DNA of 64,000 nt from Poseidonocella sp. HB161398 (GCF_005870025.1 NZ_VATA01000010.1:1-64000), one strand, 5' to 3'; shown: positions 26,700 through 36,912, counted from the first letter of the stretch. Numbers and translations are program-made. Notes: generated by a model not told the origin, from the letters alone.

Positions 26700-28058
26700 T
26701 CAGAGGTCGAAGATCTTGCCCGGATTCAGGATCCCCCCGGGATCAAGCGCCGCCTTGATTTTGCGCATGATGCCAAGGGCCTGACCATGTTCTGCCTGCA
26801 TGTAGAGCTTCTTGCCCAGTCCGACGCCATGCTCGCCCGTGGCGGTGCCCCCGGCCTCGAGCGCCATGGCGATCAGCCGGGAGTGGAGGCCGCGCACGAC
26901 CTCCTGCTCTTCGGGGCCGTCAAACAGCATCACCAGGTGGAAATTGCCGTCGCCGACATGGCCGTGCAGCGGTGCCACGACACCGGCCGCCGCGATTTCG
27001 GCCTGGATCTGCGCGATCACGGCTGGCAGGGCCGAGACCGGAACGCAGACATCAGTGGACAGGCTCTTGGCACCCGGACGCAGGGCGCGGGCCGAATAGA
27101 GCGCCGAGTGGCGCAGCGTCCAGAGCGCATTGTACGCCTCCGGGCTCTCGCAGGGGGCGAGCGCCGCGCCATGGCCCTCGGCCAGCGCGCCGAAGGTCTC
27201 CAGATCGGCGGCCACCTGCTCCGGACTGCCGGCCATGTCGATCATCAGCGTCGCGGTCTCGGGGTGGTCCGTGCCGTTATAGGCGTTGATCGCCTGCATC
27301 TGCAGCGCGTCGAGCAGCTCGATCCGGTTCAGGCAGAGCCCGCATTGCAGCGCCTCGACCACCGTCTCGGTCGCCTCGGCGATCTCGGCGAAGCTGTAGA
27401 GCCCGGCCTTCGCCGCCTCGGGGATACCGGCCAGGCGCAGCGTCACCTCGGTGATGATGCCCAGCGTGCCCTCGGCGCCGACGAAGAGCCCGGTCAGGTC
27501 GTAGCCCGAGGAGGATTTCCGCGCCCGCCCGCCGGTATGGATCACCTCGCCATCGGCCATGACCACGGTCAGGCCCAGCACCCGGTCGCGCATCGTGCCA
27601 TGGCGCACCGTCATCGTCCCCGAGGCGCGGGTCGAGGCGAGCCCGCCCATCGTGGCATGGGCGCCCACGTCGATCGGCAGGAAGAGCCCGGTGTCGCGCA
27701 GGTATTCGTTCAGCTCCTGCCGCGTGCAGCCGGCCTCGACAGTGGCGTCCATGTCGGGGGCCGAGACCCGCAGAACCCTGGTCATCCGCGTCAGGTCGAG
27801 CGAGAGCCCGCCCTGCACGGCCTGGGTCTGCCCCTCGATCGAGGAGCCGTGGCCGAAGGCGATCACCGGAAAGCGGTGGGCATGGCAGATCGCCAGCGCT
27901 TCGGAGACATCTCCGGTCGTCTCGGCGAAGAGCACCGCCTCGGGCGGGGCGGCGGCATGCCAGCTGTCGCCCGCCCCGTGCTGGTCGCGGATCGCCTGGC
28001 CGGTCTCGATCCGGGCGCCGAAACGGGCGGTGAGGGCGTCAAGGGCGGGATGGGACAT
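26700..28058 (-). CDS. FAD-linked D-lactate dehydrogenase (cytochrome) type oxidoreductase
   Basis: A 452-residue flavoprotein of the FAD_binding_4 / FAD-oxidase C family, which includes D-lactate dehydrogenase (cytochrome) and GlcD. The FAD-binding half carries FGHGSSIEGQ, DVGAHATMGGLASTRASG and GAEGTLGIITEVTLRL. The C-terminal half carries the HGHVGDGNFHL motif near residue 363 and TGEHGVGLGK. It would oxidise a 2-hydroxy acid and pass electrons to a quinone or cytochrome. The exact substrate (D-lactate, glycolate or similar) is not decided. The start at 28058 looks natural. Confidence 0.87.
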   Translation of the reverse strand: MSHPALDALTARFGARIETGQAIRDQHGAGDSWHAAAPPEAVLFAETTGDVSEALAICHAHRFPVIAFGHGSSIEGQTQAVQGGLSLDLTRMTRVLRVSAPDMDATVEAGCTRQELNEYLRDTGLFLPIDVGAHATMGGLASTRASGTMTVRHGTMRDRVLGLTVVMADGEVIHTGGRARKSSSGYDLTGLFVGAEGTLGIITEVTLRLAGIPEAAKAGLYSFAEIAEATETVVEALQCGLCLNRIELLDALQMQAINAYNGTDHPETATLMIDMAGSPEQVAADLETFGALAEGHGAALAPCESPEAYNALWTLRHSALYSARALRPGAKSLSTDVCVPVSALPAVIAQIQAEIAAAGVVAPLHGHVGDGNFHLVMLFDGPEEQEVVRGLHSRLIAMALEAGGTATGEHGVGLGKKLYMQAEHGQALGIMRKIKAALDPGGILNPGKIFDL

Positions 28059-28133
28059 CGCAGGGCTCCGGGCAGGAAGAGGCGGCGGGTCAAGCCCGCC
28101 GCGGGACCGTGTAGACCGGCAGCGGAGGGAAAG

Positions 28134-29489
28134 CTACTCCGCCGCCTCGCGCGCGGCGGCATGGCGGTTGACCGGCCAGCTCAGCCCGAGATTGCCGCGC
28201 AGCGTGTCGGCCTCGTATTCCTCGCGGAAGAGCCCGCGGCGCTGCAGCTCGGGGACCACCAGCCGGGTGAAGTCCTTCAGCGAGGCCGGGAGCGTCGGGA
28301 ACATCAGGATGAAGCCGTCCGCGGCCTCGGCCTCGAACCATTCCTGCATGAAATCCGCGACCTCCATGTAGCTGCCGGTGAGGCCGTTGCCGGTGTGCTG
28401 GCGGGCGTAATGCGTCACCAGCTCGCGCAGCGTATGGCCCTGCTCGACGAAGTCCTTCACCTCCTGGAACATCGCGACCGAGCCCTTGGGCCTTTCGGGC
28501 ATCCGCTCCATCGGGAAGGGCGCATCCAGGTCGGCGCCGTGCAGGTCGGTCTCCAGGAATTCCTGCAGCATCAGCAGGCCGACCTCGGGATGCATCAGGT
28601 CGACCATCTCCTGGGCGCGGGCCTCGGCCTCCTGGCGGGTCTCGCCGGTATTGATGACGATCCCCGGCATGATCTTCAGGTCCTTCGGATCGCGGCCGTA
28701 TTTCGCCATCCGGGATTTCACGTCCTTGTAGAAGGCGGCGTTCTTCTCGATGTTCGAGGCCAGCGAGAAGGCGATCTCGGCGGTGCGCGCCGCCAGCTCG
28801 CGGCCGCGCTCGGACCCGCCGGCCTGGGCGATGACGGGCCGCCCCTGCGGCGTGCGCGCGATGTTCAGCGGGCCGCGCACCTGGAAATGCGCGCCCATGT
28901 GGTCGAGCTGGTGCAGCTTCGCCGGGTCGTGGTACATGCCGGCCTCGCGGTCGAGCAGCAGCGCGTCGTCCTCCCAGCTGTCCCAGAGGCCGAAGACCAC
29001 GTCGAGGAACTCCTCGCCGCGGTCATAGCGGTCGGCATGCGGGTCGAGCCCCTGGCGGTTGTAGTTGTACCCCGTTTCGTCATGGTCCGAGGTGACCACG
29101 TTCCAGCAGACCCGCCCGCCCGAGATATGGTCGGCGGAGGCATAGAGCCGGGCGATGTTGTAGGGCTCGTAGTAGCTGGTCGAGGCGGTGGCGACGAAGC
29201 CGAGCTTCTCGGTCACCATGGACAGCGCGGTGATCGCGGTGATCGGCTCGAAGCGGTTCATCTTGGTGGGCTGGCGGGCCAGCGCCTCGGGATGGCCGAC
29301 CGCGGCGGCGGGGCTGTCGGCGAAGAACATGAAATCGAGCTTGCCCGCCTCGGAGATCCTGGCGACCTCGGCCAGGTGCCTGATGTCGTTGGCGCCGTTC
29401 ACGTCCGAGTCGGGATGCAGCCAGGCCGCCGGGTGGAAGCCGAAGGTGTAGACGAAAGTGCCCAGCCGGAGCTTGTCGGTGCGTGCCAT
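28134..29489 (-). CDS. LLM-class flavin-dependent monooxygenase, NtaA/SnaA/DszA type
   Basis: A bacterial luciferase-like monooxygenase of 451 residues, the size of the NtaA/DszA branch, which uses reduced FMN supplied by a separate reductase. Visible motifs are WLHPDSDVNGANDIRHLAEVA near the start, GRVCWNVVTS and RPVIAQAGGSERGRELAA. Branch members open or desulfurise small organic compounds; the substrate here is unknown. The ATG at 29489 is preceded by GAGGACATC. It stands upstream of the D-lactate dehydrogenase-type gene on the same strand and may be cotranscribed. Confidence 0.85.
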   Translation of the reverse strand: MARTDKLRLGTFVYTFGFHPAAWLHPDSDVNGANDIRHLAEVARISEAGKLDFMFFADSPAAAVGHPEALARQPTKMNRFEPITAITALSMVTEKLGFVATASTSYYEPYNIARLYASADHISGGRVCWNVVTSDHDETGYNYNRQGLDPHADRYDRGEEFLDVVFGLWDSWEDDALLLDREAGMYHDPAKLHQLDHMGAHFQVRGPLNIARTPQGRPVIAQAGGSERGRELAARTAEIAFSLASNIEKNAAFYKDVKSRMAKYGRDPKDLKIMPGIVINTGETRQEAEARAQEMVDLMHPEVGLLMLQEFLETDLHGADLDAPFPMERMPERPKGSVAMFQEVKDFVEQGHTLRELVTHYARQHTGNGLTGSYMEVADFMQEWFEAEAADGFILMFPTLPASLKDFTRLVVPELQRRGLFREEYEADTLRGNLGLSWPVNRHAAAREAAE

Positions 29490-29664
29490 GATGTCCTCGC
29501 GCATGTCCTGTCCGGGTCAGTATGCCTGCCCCATCCGCCTCGACAAGCCGCGCGGAGCTGCATTCCGGTTTAGGTTTCCTAAACAGTCACGCCCGGCCGG
29601 CGCATCTTGTGCGGTTCTGCAGCTGCGCTAGACTTTCCCGGCACAGACGGGAGGACAGAGCGGG

Positions 29665-31230
29665 ATGGGCAGAGGGTTTGGCGGCACGGGACCGCAGCGG
29701 CGCGGCGGCAGGCTCGGACTGGCAGCGGTTCTGGCGCTGCTCATCGGGGCCTGCGCGCCCTGGGCGGAGGACTATCCGAAGACGGAGTCCCATGTCCTTC
29801 CCGATACCGGCAAGACCTTCCTGGCCGGGCAGGCCCGCGCGCTCGGCGATCCCGGGAAGGGGCTGTCGGGCATCCGCCTGCTGCCCGACGGCCCCGAGTC
29901 GCTGGCGCTGCGGCTCTTGCTGGCGGACCGGGCGGAACGCTCGATCGACGCGCAGTACTACCTTCTGCATGACGACACGGCGGGGCATCTCTTTGCCTGG
30001 CACCTGCTGCAGGCGGCGGATCGCGGCGTGCGGGTGCGGCTGCTGATCGACGACATGGACACCTCGGGCTATGACGCGATGACCGCCGCGCTCGACCGCC
30101 ATCCCAATATCGAGATCCGGCTCTACAACCCGTTCCGCCGCGGCCCGGGCAAGATGCTGGCCTCGGCCTTCGAATTCGACCGAATCAACCGGCGCATGCA
30201 CAACAAGTCGATGACCTTCGACGATGTCGTCACCATCGTCGGCGGGCGCAATATCGGCGACGAGTACTTCGCCGCCCGCTCGCAGAGCAACTACAACGAT
30301 CTCGACCTGCTGGGCGCGGGGCCGGTGGCCAGTGAGGTCTCGACGGTCTTCGACAGCTACTGGAACAGCGAGCATGCGGTGCCGGTCGGCGCGGTGGCCC
30401 GCAATGCCGACCTGCTGAGCCTCGACGATGCGCGCGAGACGCTGGCCCGGCTGGCCGTGAAGGCCGGGGGGACGGAATACGGCAATGCGCTGATCGAGGC
30501 GACGCGGGACGCGTTCCGCCAGGACCGGCTGGCGCTGGACTGGGTGCCGGTCGAGGTGGTGGCCGACCCGGTGGAGAAATCCGGCGGCGCGGCGCCCGAA
30601 GGCGGGCTGCTGGCCGAGCGGCTGCTGCCGCATGTGAAGAACGCGCAGGAGGACCTGTTCGTCGCCTCCGCCTATTTCGTGCCGCGCGCGGCCGGGGTGG
30701 AGCTGCTCTCCGGGCTGTCGGAACGCGGGGTGAAGGTGACGGTGCTGACCAATTCGATGGATTCCACCGACGTGCTGCCGGTCTACAGCCACTATTCGCG
30801 CGACCGGAAGGAGATGCTGGAGGCCGGGATCCAGCTCTGGGAGCTGAAGGCCGACGGGCCGCGCCCGGACCGCGCGCGGCTGGGGCTCGGCCAGTCGCTG
30901 TCCTCGCTGCACACCAAGGCCTTCGCCATCGACCGCCGCTATCTTTTCGTCGGCTCCTTCAACTGGGATCCGCGCTCGGTCAGGCTGAATACCGAGATGG
31001 GCGTGCTGATCTCCTCGCCCCGGATCGCGTCGGAGGCGGTGCGCCAGTTCCAGGAGGGGCTGCAGCGCAATGCCTACCAGCTGCGGCTGGGCACGGACGG
31101 GCAGATCGAATGGCTGGACCACAGCCAGGACGGCAAGATCCTCGTCCGCCAGAGCGAGCCCGCGGACTCCTCCTGGCGCAGCTTCAAGAGCCGCGTCTAC
31201 GGCATCCTGCCGATCGGCGGGCAGCTCTGA
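29665..31230 (+). CDS. Phospholipase D-family lipoprotein, cardiolipin synthase-like
   Basis: A 521-residue protein with two PLD active-site motifs of the HxK type: HNKSMTFDD, with GGRNIGDEYF downstream, and HTKAFAIDR, with GSFNWDPRS downstream. The N-terminus is a lipoprotein signal ending in LLIGAC (Cys about residue 30), so the enzyme should face the periplasm. It resembles ClsC/YmdC-type cardiolipin synthases, which use phosphatidylethanolamine. A nuclease or other phosphodiesterase role is possible. It stands alone, converging on clpB. Confidence 0.85.
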   Translation: MGRGFGGTGPQRRGGRLGLAAVLALLIGACAPWAEDYPKTESHVLPDTGKTFLAGQARALGDPGKGLSGIRLLPDGPESLALRLLLADRAERSIDAQYYLLHDDTAGHLFAWHLLQAADRGVRVRLLIDDMDTSGYDAMTAALDRHPNIEIRLYNPFRRGPGKMLASAFEFDRINRRMHNKSMTFDDVVTIVGGRNIGDEYFAARSQSNYNDLDLLGAGPVASEVSTVFDSYWNSEHAVPVGAVARNADLLSLDDARETLARLAVKAGGTEYGNALIEATRDAFRQDRLALDWVPVEVVADPVEKSGGAAPEGGLLAERLLPHVKNAQEDLFVASAYFVPRAAGVELLSGLSERGVKVTVLTNSMDSTDVLPVYSHYSRDRKEMLEAGIQLWELKADGPRPDRARLGLGQSLSSLHTKAFAIDRRYLFVGSFNWDPRSVRLNTEMGVLISSPRIASEAVRQFQEGLQRNAYQLRLGTDGQIEWLDHSQDGKILVRQSEPADSSWRSFKSRVYGILPIGGQL

Positions 31231-31241
31231 TCCCGGAACGG

Positions 31242-31270
31242 AAAAAGGCGCGGAGGTCTCCCTCCGCGCC
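31242..31270 (-). terminator. Rho-independent terminator of clpB
   Basis: On the minus strand GGCGCGGAGG, a GAGA loop and CCTCCGCGCC form a perfect 10-bp stem followed by TTTTT. The same hairpin lies 12 bp after the stop of the convergent phospholipase gene. Confidence 0.9.
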
Positions 31271-31293
31271 CTCGCTTCCGGCAGTTGCAGTCC

Positions 31294-33909
31294 TCAGTGG
31301 ACCACGGCATCGTCCGGTTTCGGCCGGTTCGAGCTGCTGACGCGGTCGCCGACGATCAGCCCGTCCGTCCCGGCCGAGACCGGGATCACCGCGCCGTCCT
31401 TGACGTCGCCCGCCAGCAGCATCTCGGCCAGCGGATCCTGCAGCGCGCGCTGGATCACCCGCTTCAGCGGACGTGCGCCGAAGACCGGATCGTAGCCCTC
31501 GTCGGCCAGCCAGGTCTTGGCCTCCGCGTCGAGCTCCAGCGAGACCTTGCGGCCCGCCAGGCGCTTGGCCAGACGGCGCAGCTGGATGTCGACGATGCCG
31601 TCCATGTCCGCCCGGCCCAGCCGGTCGAAGATGATCGTCTCGTCGAGGCGGTTGAGGAATTCGGGGCGGAAATGCGCCCGCACCGCATCCATCACGTCGC
31701 GTTTCGCCTCCGAGGCATCCGCCCCGTCGGGAAGCATCGACAGCGCCTGCGCGCCGAGGTTCGAGGTCAGCACGATCAGCGTCTGCTTGAAGTCGACCGT
31801 CCGGCCCTGCCCGTCCGTCAGCTGCCCGTCATCGAGCACCTGCAGAAGGACGTTGAACACGTCCGGATGCGCCTTCTCGACCTCGTCGAACAGCACGACC
31901 TGGTAGGGCCGGCGCCGCACGGCTTCGGTCAGCACGCCGCCTTCGTCATAGCCGACATAGCCCGGAGGGGCGCCGATCAGGCGGGAGACCGCGTGCTTCT
32001 CCATGAACTCGGACATGTCGATCCGGACCATGGCGCTGTCGTCGTCGAACAGGAACTCGGCCAGGGCCTTGGTGAGTTCCGTCTTGCCGACGCCGGTCGG
32101 GCCGAGCATGAGGAACGAGCCCAGCGGCCGGTTCTCGTCGTTGAGCCCGGCGCGCGCCCGGCGCACCGCGTTCGACACCGCACGGACCGCCGTCCGCTGG
32201 CCGATGACCCGCTTGCCGATCTCGTCTTCCATGCGCAGGAGCTTCTCGCGCTCGCCTTCCAGCATCTTCGACATCGGGATGCCGGTCCAGCGCTCGACCA
32301 CCTCGGCGATCTGCTCGGGCCGCACGGCCTCCTCGACCATCACCTCGTCCTCGGCCTCCTCGGCCGCGGCAAGGCGTTTCTCCAGATCGGGGATGCGGCC
32401 GTATTGCAGCTCGCCCGCCTTGGCGAAATCGCCCGACCGCTTGGCCTGGTCGAGTTCCGCCCGCGCCTGTTCCAGCTCTTCCTTGATGTCGCGCGCGGCC
32501 GCGAGCTTGTCGCGCTCGGCCTGCCATTGCGCGGTCATCTCGGCGGACCGCTCCTGCAGCTCGGCGAGCTCCTGCTCGAGCTTTTCGAGACGGTCGACGG
32601 AGGCCTGGTCATCCTCCTTCTTCAGCGCTTCGGCCTCGATCTGCAGCTGCAGGATCTGGCGGTCGAGCGCGTCGAGCTCCTCGGGTTTCGAGTCGACTTC
32701 CATGCGCAGCCGGCTGGCGGCCTCGTCCATCAGGTCGATGGCCTTGTCCGGCAGGAAGCGGTCGGTGATGTAGCGGTGCGAGAGCGTCGCGGCCGAGACC
32801 AGCGCGCTGTCGGAGATCCGCACGCCGTGGTGCAGCTCGTATTTCTCCTTGATGCCGCGCAGGATGGAGATCGTGTCCTCCACCGTCGGCTCCTGCACCA
32901 TGACCGGCTGGAAGCGCCGGGCCAGCGCCGCGTCCTTCTCGACATGCTTGCGGTACTCGTCGAGCGTGGTCGCGCCGACGCAGTGCAGCTCGCCGCGCGC
33001 CAGCGCGGGTTTCAGCAAGTTCGAGGCATCCATCGCGCCATCGGCCTTGCCCGCGCCGACCAGCGTGTGCATCTCGTCGATGAACAGGATGATCTCGCCC
33101 GCAGCGGCGGTGATTTCCGACAGGATCGACTTCAGCCGCTCCTCGAACTCGCCGCGGTATTTCGCGCCGGCGATCAGCGAGCCCATGTCGAGCGCCATCA
33201 GCGTCTTGTTCTTCAGGCTCTCGGGCACGTCGCCATTGACGATCCTGAGCGCCAGGCCTTCCGCGATCGCGGTCTTGCCGACGCCCGGCTCGCCGATCAG
33301 CACCGGGTTGTTCTTGGTGCGGCGGCTCAGCACCTGCATGGCGCGGCGGATTTCCTCGTCGCGGCCGATGATCGGGTCGATCTTGCCGTCGCGCGCCGCC
33401 TCGGTCAGGTCGCGGGCGTATTTCTTCAGCGCTTCATAGGTGTCCTCGGCCGACGCGCTGTCGGCCGTGCGGCCCTTGCGCAGGTCGTTGATCGCCTCGT
33501 TCAGCTTCTGCGCGCTGACGGCACCGGCCTCCAGCGCTTCCTTGGCCTTCGAGCGCACCACGGCCAGTGCCGTGAGGATGCGTTCCACCGGCACGAAGCT
33601 GTCGCCCGCCTTGCCCGCGATCTTCTCGGCCTCGTCGAGCACGCGGCCCAGCTGCGGGTCCATGTAGACCTGCCCGGCATCGCCGGTGACGGCGGGGATG
33701 CGCCCCAGCGCCTGATCGACCGACTCGCGCACCCGGTCCGGCGCGCCGCCGGCCCGCTTGATCAGATTTGCGGCAAGACCCTCCTCGTCATCGAGCAGCG
33801 CCTTGAGCAAATGCTCGGGCGCCAGCTTCTGGTGGTTTTCGCGCATCGCGATGGTCTGGGCGGCCTGGAGGAACCCGCGCGACCGTTCCGTGAACTTCTC
33901 AAGGTTCAT
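31294..33909 (-). CDS. clpB: ATP-dependent chaperone ClpB
   Basis: Hexameric disaggregase that works with DnaK to rescue aggregated proteins. It has 871 residues. In order it shows the N-domain with two Clp_N repeats, AAA-1 with Walker [10 protein letters not shown], the long coiled-coil M-domain (about 410-530) and AAA-2 with Walker [10 protein letters not shown] and [13 protein letters not shown]. The start is the ATG at 33909 ([10 protein letters not shown]), the usual ClpB start. A sigma-32-like promoter lies upstream. Long frames on the opposite strand are shadows. Confidence 0.97.
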   Translation of the reverse strand: MNLEKFTERSRGFLQAAQTIAMRENHQKLAPEHLLKALLDDEEGLAANLIKRAGGAPDRVRESVDQALGRIPAVTGDAGQVYMDPQLGRVLDEAEKIAGKAGDSFVPVERILTALAVVRSKAKEALEAGAVSAQKLNEAINDLRKGRTADSASAEDTYEALKKYARDLTEAARDGKIDPIIGRDEEIRRAMQVLSRRTKNNPVLIGEPGVGKTAIAEGLALRIVNGDVPESLKNKTLMALDMGSLIAGAKYRGEFEERLKSILSEITAAAGEIILFIDEMHTLVGAGKADGAMDASNLLKPALARGELHCVGATTLDEYRKHVEKDAALARRFQPVMVQEPTVEDTISILRGIKEKYELHHGVRISDSALVSAATLSHRYITDRFLPDKAIDLMDEAASRLRMEVDSKPEELDALDRQILQLQIEAEALKKEDDQASVDRLEKLEQELAELQERSAEMTAQWQAERDKLAAARDIKEELEQARAELDQAKRSGDFAKAGELQYGRIPDLEKRLAAAEEAEDEVMVEEAVRPEQIAEVVERWTGIPMSKMLEGEREKLLRMEDEIGKRVIGQRTAVRAVSNAVRRARAGLNDENRPLGSFLMLGPTGVGKTELTKALAEFLFDDDSAMVRIDMSEFMEKHAVSRLIGAPPGYVGYDEGGVLTEAVRRRPYQVVLFDEVEKAHPDVFNVLLQVLDDGQLTDGQGRTVDFKQTLIVLTSNLGAQALSMLPDGADASEAKRDVMDAVRAHFRPEFLNRLDETIIFDRLGRADMDGIVDIQLRRLAKRLAGRKVSLELDAEAKTWLADEGYDPVFGARPLKRVIQRALQDPLAEMLLAGDVKDGAVIPVSAGTDGLIVGDRVSSSNRPKPDDAVVH

Positions 33910-33988
33910 GGATATTCTCCTTTCCCTAAGCGCCCTTATGTTGCCCGCCCGACATGCGGCACGGGACCCTGCAGGGCCTCTGCGCAAG

Positions 33989-34017
33989 AGATGGGCAGGC
34001 GGCGAAGGCTTCTCAAG
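33989..34017 (-). promoter_or_regulatory. Possible sigma-32 (heat-shock) promoter of clpB
   Basis: On the minus strand CTTGAG (34017-34012) and GCCCATCT (33996-33989) are separated by 15 bp. Each differs from the sigma-32 consensus elements CTTGAA and CCCCATnT by one base. It lies about 80 bp ahead of the clpB start, as expected for a heat-shock gene. Confidence 0.5.
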
Positions 34018-34169
34018 ATACCGGCCGCAGAAAAATGCGCGCCCGCGCAGGAGGTAAAATATGCCTCAAATGAGCAAAAATCCGCGAGTCCCCGCCGCAA
34101 GCTTGAATCAAAAGTTGAAAAATGGGCAGGATGCCCACACGTTAAACGTGTGTTCAGATAGGTATCTTC

Positions 34170-34478
34170 ATGGCAGACGTTTCTCCGACCTTGCCGCTGC
34201 AAGACGCGGCGCCCGAATTGCTGGATCTGGAGATCCGCACCCTGCGCCAGACCGCCCCCGGGCTTCTGGAGGCGGATGTGAGCCTGATCCTGCAGGGGCC
34301 CGACGGGCTGACCGCGCGGAACCTGACCCTCACCGTCCCGGAAGGCGGCAGCGGCGGGATGCTGCCGCGGCTGCGCGCGGAGGCGCAGCTGATGCTGAAC
34401 GCGTCGATCCGGATGGAGAAATTCTGCTTCGAGGCCGTCGGCAATTCCAGCGGCCCGGACGGCGCCGCCGCCGCCTGA
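34170..34478 (+). CDS. Conserved hypothetical protein
   Basis: A 102-residue acidic protein without a recognised domain. It has no signal peptide or membrane helix. A short central stretch (GPDGLTARNLTLTVPEGGSGGML) and a C-terminal acidic/Gly-rich tail are the only distinctive features. It diverges from clpB and precedes pyrF on the same strand, so it may share the upstream region with clpB. The start at 34170 fits, but no strong ribosome site was seen. Confidence 0.55.
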   Translation: MADVSPTLPLQDAAPELLDLEIRTLRQTAPGLLEADVSLILQGPDGLTARNLTLTVPEGGSGGMLPRLRAEAQLMLNASIRMEKFCFEAVGNSSGPDGAAAA

Positions 34479-34565
34479 GCGCCCTGTCCCGAGCGGCCCC
34501 CGGGACCAAGCCCCTTGATGCAATCCGGCGTGCAAGCTAGTCCGGGGCAGCCCAAGGAGATGCCC

Positions 34566-35315
34566 ATGACCGAGACCGAGACCGCCACCCGCCCGCAGAC
34601 CGATGACCGCCTGATCGTCGCGCTCGACGTGCCCAACGCGGTGGCCGGGCTTGAGCTCGCCGGCAAGCTCGGCCCGGATGTCGGCTTCTACAAGATCGGC
34701 CTCGGCATGCTGACCGGCGGCGGCCTCGCGCTGGCCAACGAGCTCAAGCAGGAGCACGGCAAGCGCATCTTCCTCGACATGAAGCTCTTCGACATCGGCG
34801 CGACGGTGGAAGCCGCCGTGCGCGGCCTGGCGCAGTTCGACCTGGACTTCCTGACCGTGCATGGCGATCCGCATGTGGTGCGCGCCGCCAAGGAGGGCGC
34901 GGCCGGGTCGCAGACGAAGATCCTCGCCGTGACGATCCTGACCTCGCTCGACCGCGGCGATCTCGACGACGCGCTGATGCAGGACGGCCCGATCGAGGAG
35001 CTGGTGCTGGAACGCGCCGCCCGCGCGCTGGCGGCCGGTGCGGACGGGGTGATCTCCTCGCCGCAGGAAGCCGCGCTGATCCGCGGCCTGCCCGAAGCCG
35101 AGGGCAAGCTGATCGTCACCCCGGGCGTGCGCCCGGCCGGCGCCGATCTGGGCGACCAGAAGCGGGTGATGACCCCGGCCGAGGCGATCGCGGCGGGCGC
35201 GGACCACGTCGTGGTCGGCCGCCCGGTCTGGAAGGCCCCCGATCCCCGCGCCGCGGCCCAGGCGATCCTGGCCGAGCTCTCCAGCCCTCAGGCCGAGCGC
35301 CCCAACCGCGGCTGA
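34566..35315 (+). CDS. pyrF: Orotidine 5'-phosphate decarboxylase
   Basis: Last step of de novo UMP synthesis. The 249-residue protein shows LIVALDVPN, the catalytic DxK pair in FLDMKLFDIGATV, TVHGDP and the phosphate-binding TPGVRPAGADLGDQKRVMTP with VVGRPVW. The start at 34566 has an AAGGAG site six bases upstream. The in-frame ATG at 34560 is too close to it. The N-terminus is about 12 residues longer than in E. coli. Confidence 0.95.
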   Translation: MTETETATRPQTDDRLIVALDVPNAVAGLELAGKLGPDVGFYKIGLGMLTGGGLALANELKQEHGKRIFLDMKLFDIGATVEAAVRGLAQFDLDFLTVHGDPHVVRAAKEGAAGSQTKILAVTILTSLDRGDLDDALMQDGPIEELVLERAARALAAGADGVISSPQEAALIRGLPEAEGKLIVTPGVRPAGADLGDQKRVMTPAEAIAAGADHVVVGRPVWKAPDPRAAAQAILAELSSPQAERPNRG

Positions 35316-35334
35316 GCCCGGAAGGCGGCACTCC

Positions 35335-35362
35335 GGAAGACGCGGCCGGTCATGCGTCTTCC
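35335..35362 (+). terminator. Hairpin after pyrF
   Basis: GGAAGACGC and GCGTCTTCC form a perfect 9-bp stem with a 10-base loop, about 20 bp after the pyrF stop. There is no T-run, so it may be a processing or Rho-assisted stop rather than a classical terminator. The rest of 35363-35567 shows no gene. Confidence 0.4.
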
Positions 35363-35567
35363 CTGCCGGACCCGGCCCGGCAGACGGCGGCCCGGGCTCC
35401 GCGGCAGGAGCTTCCGGCATTCCTTTGGAGGACCACGCCCGATGCCTTCACCCGGCAGCGGCGCGCATCTCGTCCCGGCACCACCGCCGATGGCCCGGCA
35501 CGTCCCCGGACCGCGCGCGCCAGCGCGCCTGAGCACTCCGGCGGCTGGCCGCCATCCTGCTGGAAGG

Positions 35568-35897
35568 TCAGCGGCCCTCGCCGCTCTCCCCGCCGTTCTC
35601 CTGGTCGCCCGGCAGCTTCTCGTTCACGTCGTAGTCGATCCGCTTGCCCCGGGCTGCGCGGCCCCCGGCCCAGCGGCGCAGCGCCATCCAGGCGCCGAGC
35701 GAGACCAGCGCGAAGCCGAGGGCCAGCGCCGGGACCGAGCCCGCCAGGAAGGCCGCCAGCGGCCCTCCGGCCATCAGCACGACCCCCATAGCGCCGGCGC
35801 CGATGGCGAAGCCCAGCAGCACGTAGCCCGGCAGCAGCACCTCGCCGATGCCGAGCACCACCGCCGCCAGAAGCCAGATCCAGCCGTCGCCTGCCAT
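35568..35897 (-). CDS. NfeD-like membrane protein
   Basis: A 109-residue member of the short NfeD group that accompanies stomatin-like proteins. Three hydrophobic stretches fill residues 6-70, followed by a basic segment (RRWAGGRAARGKRIDYDV) and an acidic tail. The usual C-terminal OB-fold of NfeD is mostly missing, so this is a short form. It starts on the last base of the upstream stomatin gene, which gives a coupled pair. It probably acts with that protein at the membrane. Confidence 0.82.
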   Translation of the reverse strand: MAGDGWIWLLAAVVLGIGEVLLPGYVLLGFAIGAGAMGVVLMAGGPLAAFLAGSVPALALGFALVSLGAWMALRRWAGGRAARGKRIDYDVNEKLPGDQENGGESGEGR

Positions 35898-36790
35898 CAG
35901 CCGCGCCCCTTCAGCATCTTGAACGCGTCGCCGAAGGCCTCGAGCGCGGCGGCCGGCACGATCACCGTCTGCTGCCCCTGCCCGCTGCCCAGCGATTTCA
36001 GCGCCTCGACCTGCTTCAGCGCCACCTGGTACTGCGCCGCCGACAGCCCGGTCTCGGCGATCGCCTCGGCCACCGCCTTGGTCGCATAGGCCTCGGCCTC
36101 GGCCTCCACCCGGCGCGCCTCGGCACGCTGGCGCGCGGCGTAGAGCTCGGCATCCGCCTGCAGCTCCACCGCGCGCTTGCGGCCCTCGGCCTCGGTCACC
36201 TGCGCCCGCCGCGCCCGCTCGGCATTGAGCTGCTGGAGCATCGCGTCGCGGGTCGCCCGGTCGAGCTCGACATCGAGGATCTCGACCCGCGTCACCTCGA
36301 TCCCCCAGTCATTCACCGCATCCGCCACCGAGGCCTTGATCGTCGCGATCAGCCGCGCGCGGTTGGCCTGCACCTCGTCAAGCTCCATCTGGCCGATCTC
36401 GGCGCGCACGATCCCCGCCACGGTGGTCGAGATCGCCCCGTCTATGTCGCGGATCCGGTAGACCGTCCGCTCGGGCTCGGTGATGCGGTAGAAGACGCTC
36501 GATTCCACCTGAACCAGCACGTTGTCGGCGGTGATCGCGTCCTGGCTGGCCGGGGGAAGCTGCCGCTCGAGCACCGAGACCTTGTGCGCCACGCTGTCGA
36601 GGAAGGGCACGATCAGGTTCAGCCCGGGGCCGAGCACCACCCGCAGCCGGCCGAAGCGCTCCACCACGTATTGCTGCGACTGCGGCACGATCCGCACGCC
36701 CAGGAACAGGCAGAGCAGGATGAAGACCGCCAGCGCGATCGCCAGGAGCCCCGAGCCGGTCAGGCCGGTGAGTTGCATGAAGTCCTGCAT
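35897..36790 (-). CDS. qmcA: SPFH/Band 7 stomatin-like protein, paraslipin/QmcA type
   Basis: A 297-residue membrane-anchored SPFH protein. One N-terminal helix (about 12-28) is followed by the Band 7 domain (VPQSQQYVVERFGRL, PGLNLIVPF, SVFYRITEPERTVYRI) and a coiled coil from about 175 to 260 with an alanine/glutamate-rich pattern. Such proteins form large cage-like membrane scaffolds and in E. coli associate with FtsH. Its overlap with the NfeD-like gene is the classical paraslipin/NfeD pairing. Confidence 0.9.
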   Translation of the reverse strand: MQDFMQLTGLTGSGLLAIALAVFILLCLFLGVRIVPQSQQYVVERFGRLRVVLGPGLNLIVPFLDSVAHKVSVLERQLPPASQDAITADNVLVQVESSVFYRITEPERTVYRIRDIDGAISTTVAGIVRAEIGQMELDEVQANRARLIATIKASVADAVNDWGIEVTRVEILDVELDRATRDAMLQQLNAERARRAQVTEAEGRKRAVELQADAELYAARQRAEARRVEAEAEAYATKAVAEAIAETGLSAAQYQVALKQVEALKSLGSGQGQQTVIVPAAALEAFGDAFKMLKGRG

Positions 36791-36912
36791 GCGGAAATGT
36801 CCTCTTTCAAACCTGCCAGTTAAATGAGCAATCTGCGGGACGGGCGCAAGGGTGCGCGGGAACCCTTGGCGCCATCCGCGCGTTGATCCTGCCCCCGGGA
36901 GATGCTTTTTTC

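Noticed and set aside
31285-34161. A 958-residue plus-strand open frame opposite clpB
   Set aside because: It has no recognisable motif and mirrors the complete clpB gene, which has a promoter, ribosome site and terminator.
34061-34540. A 159-residue frame overlapping the small gene upstream of pyrF
   Set aside because: It is out of frame with the better-starting 102-residue gene and is rich in Ala/Arg/Asp shadow composition, with no ribosome site.
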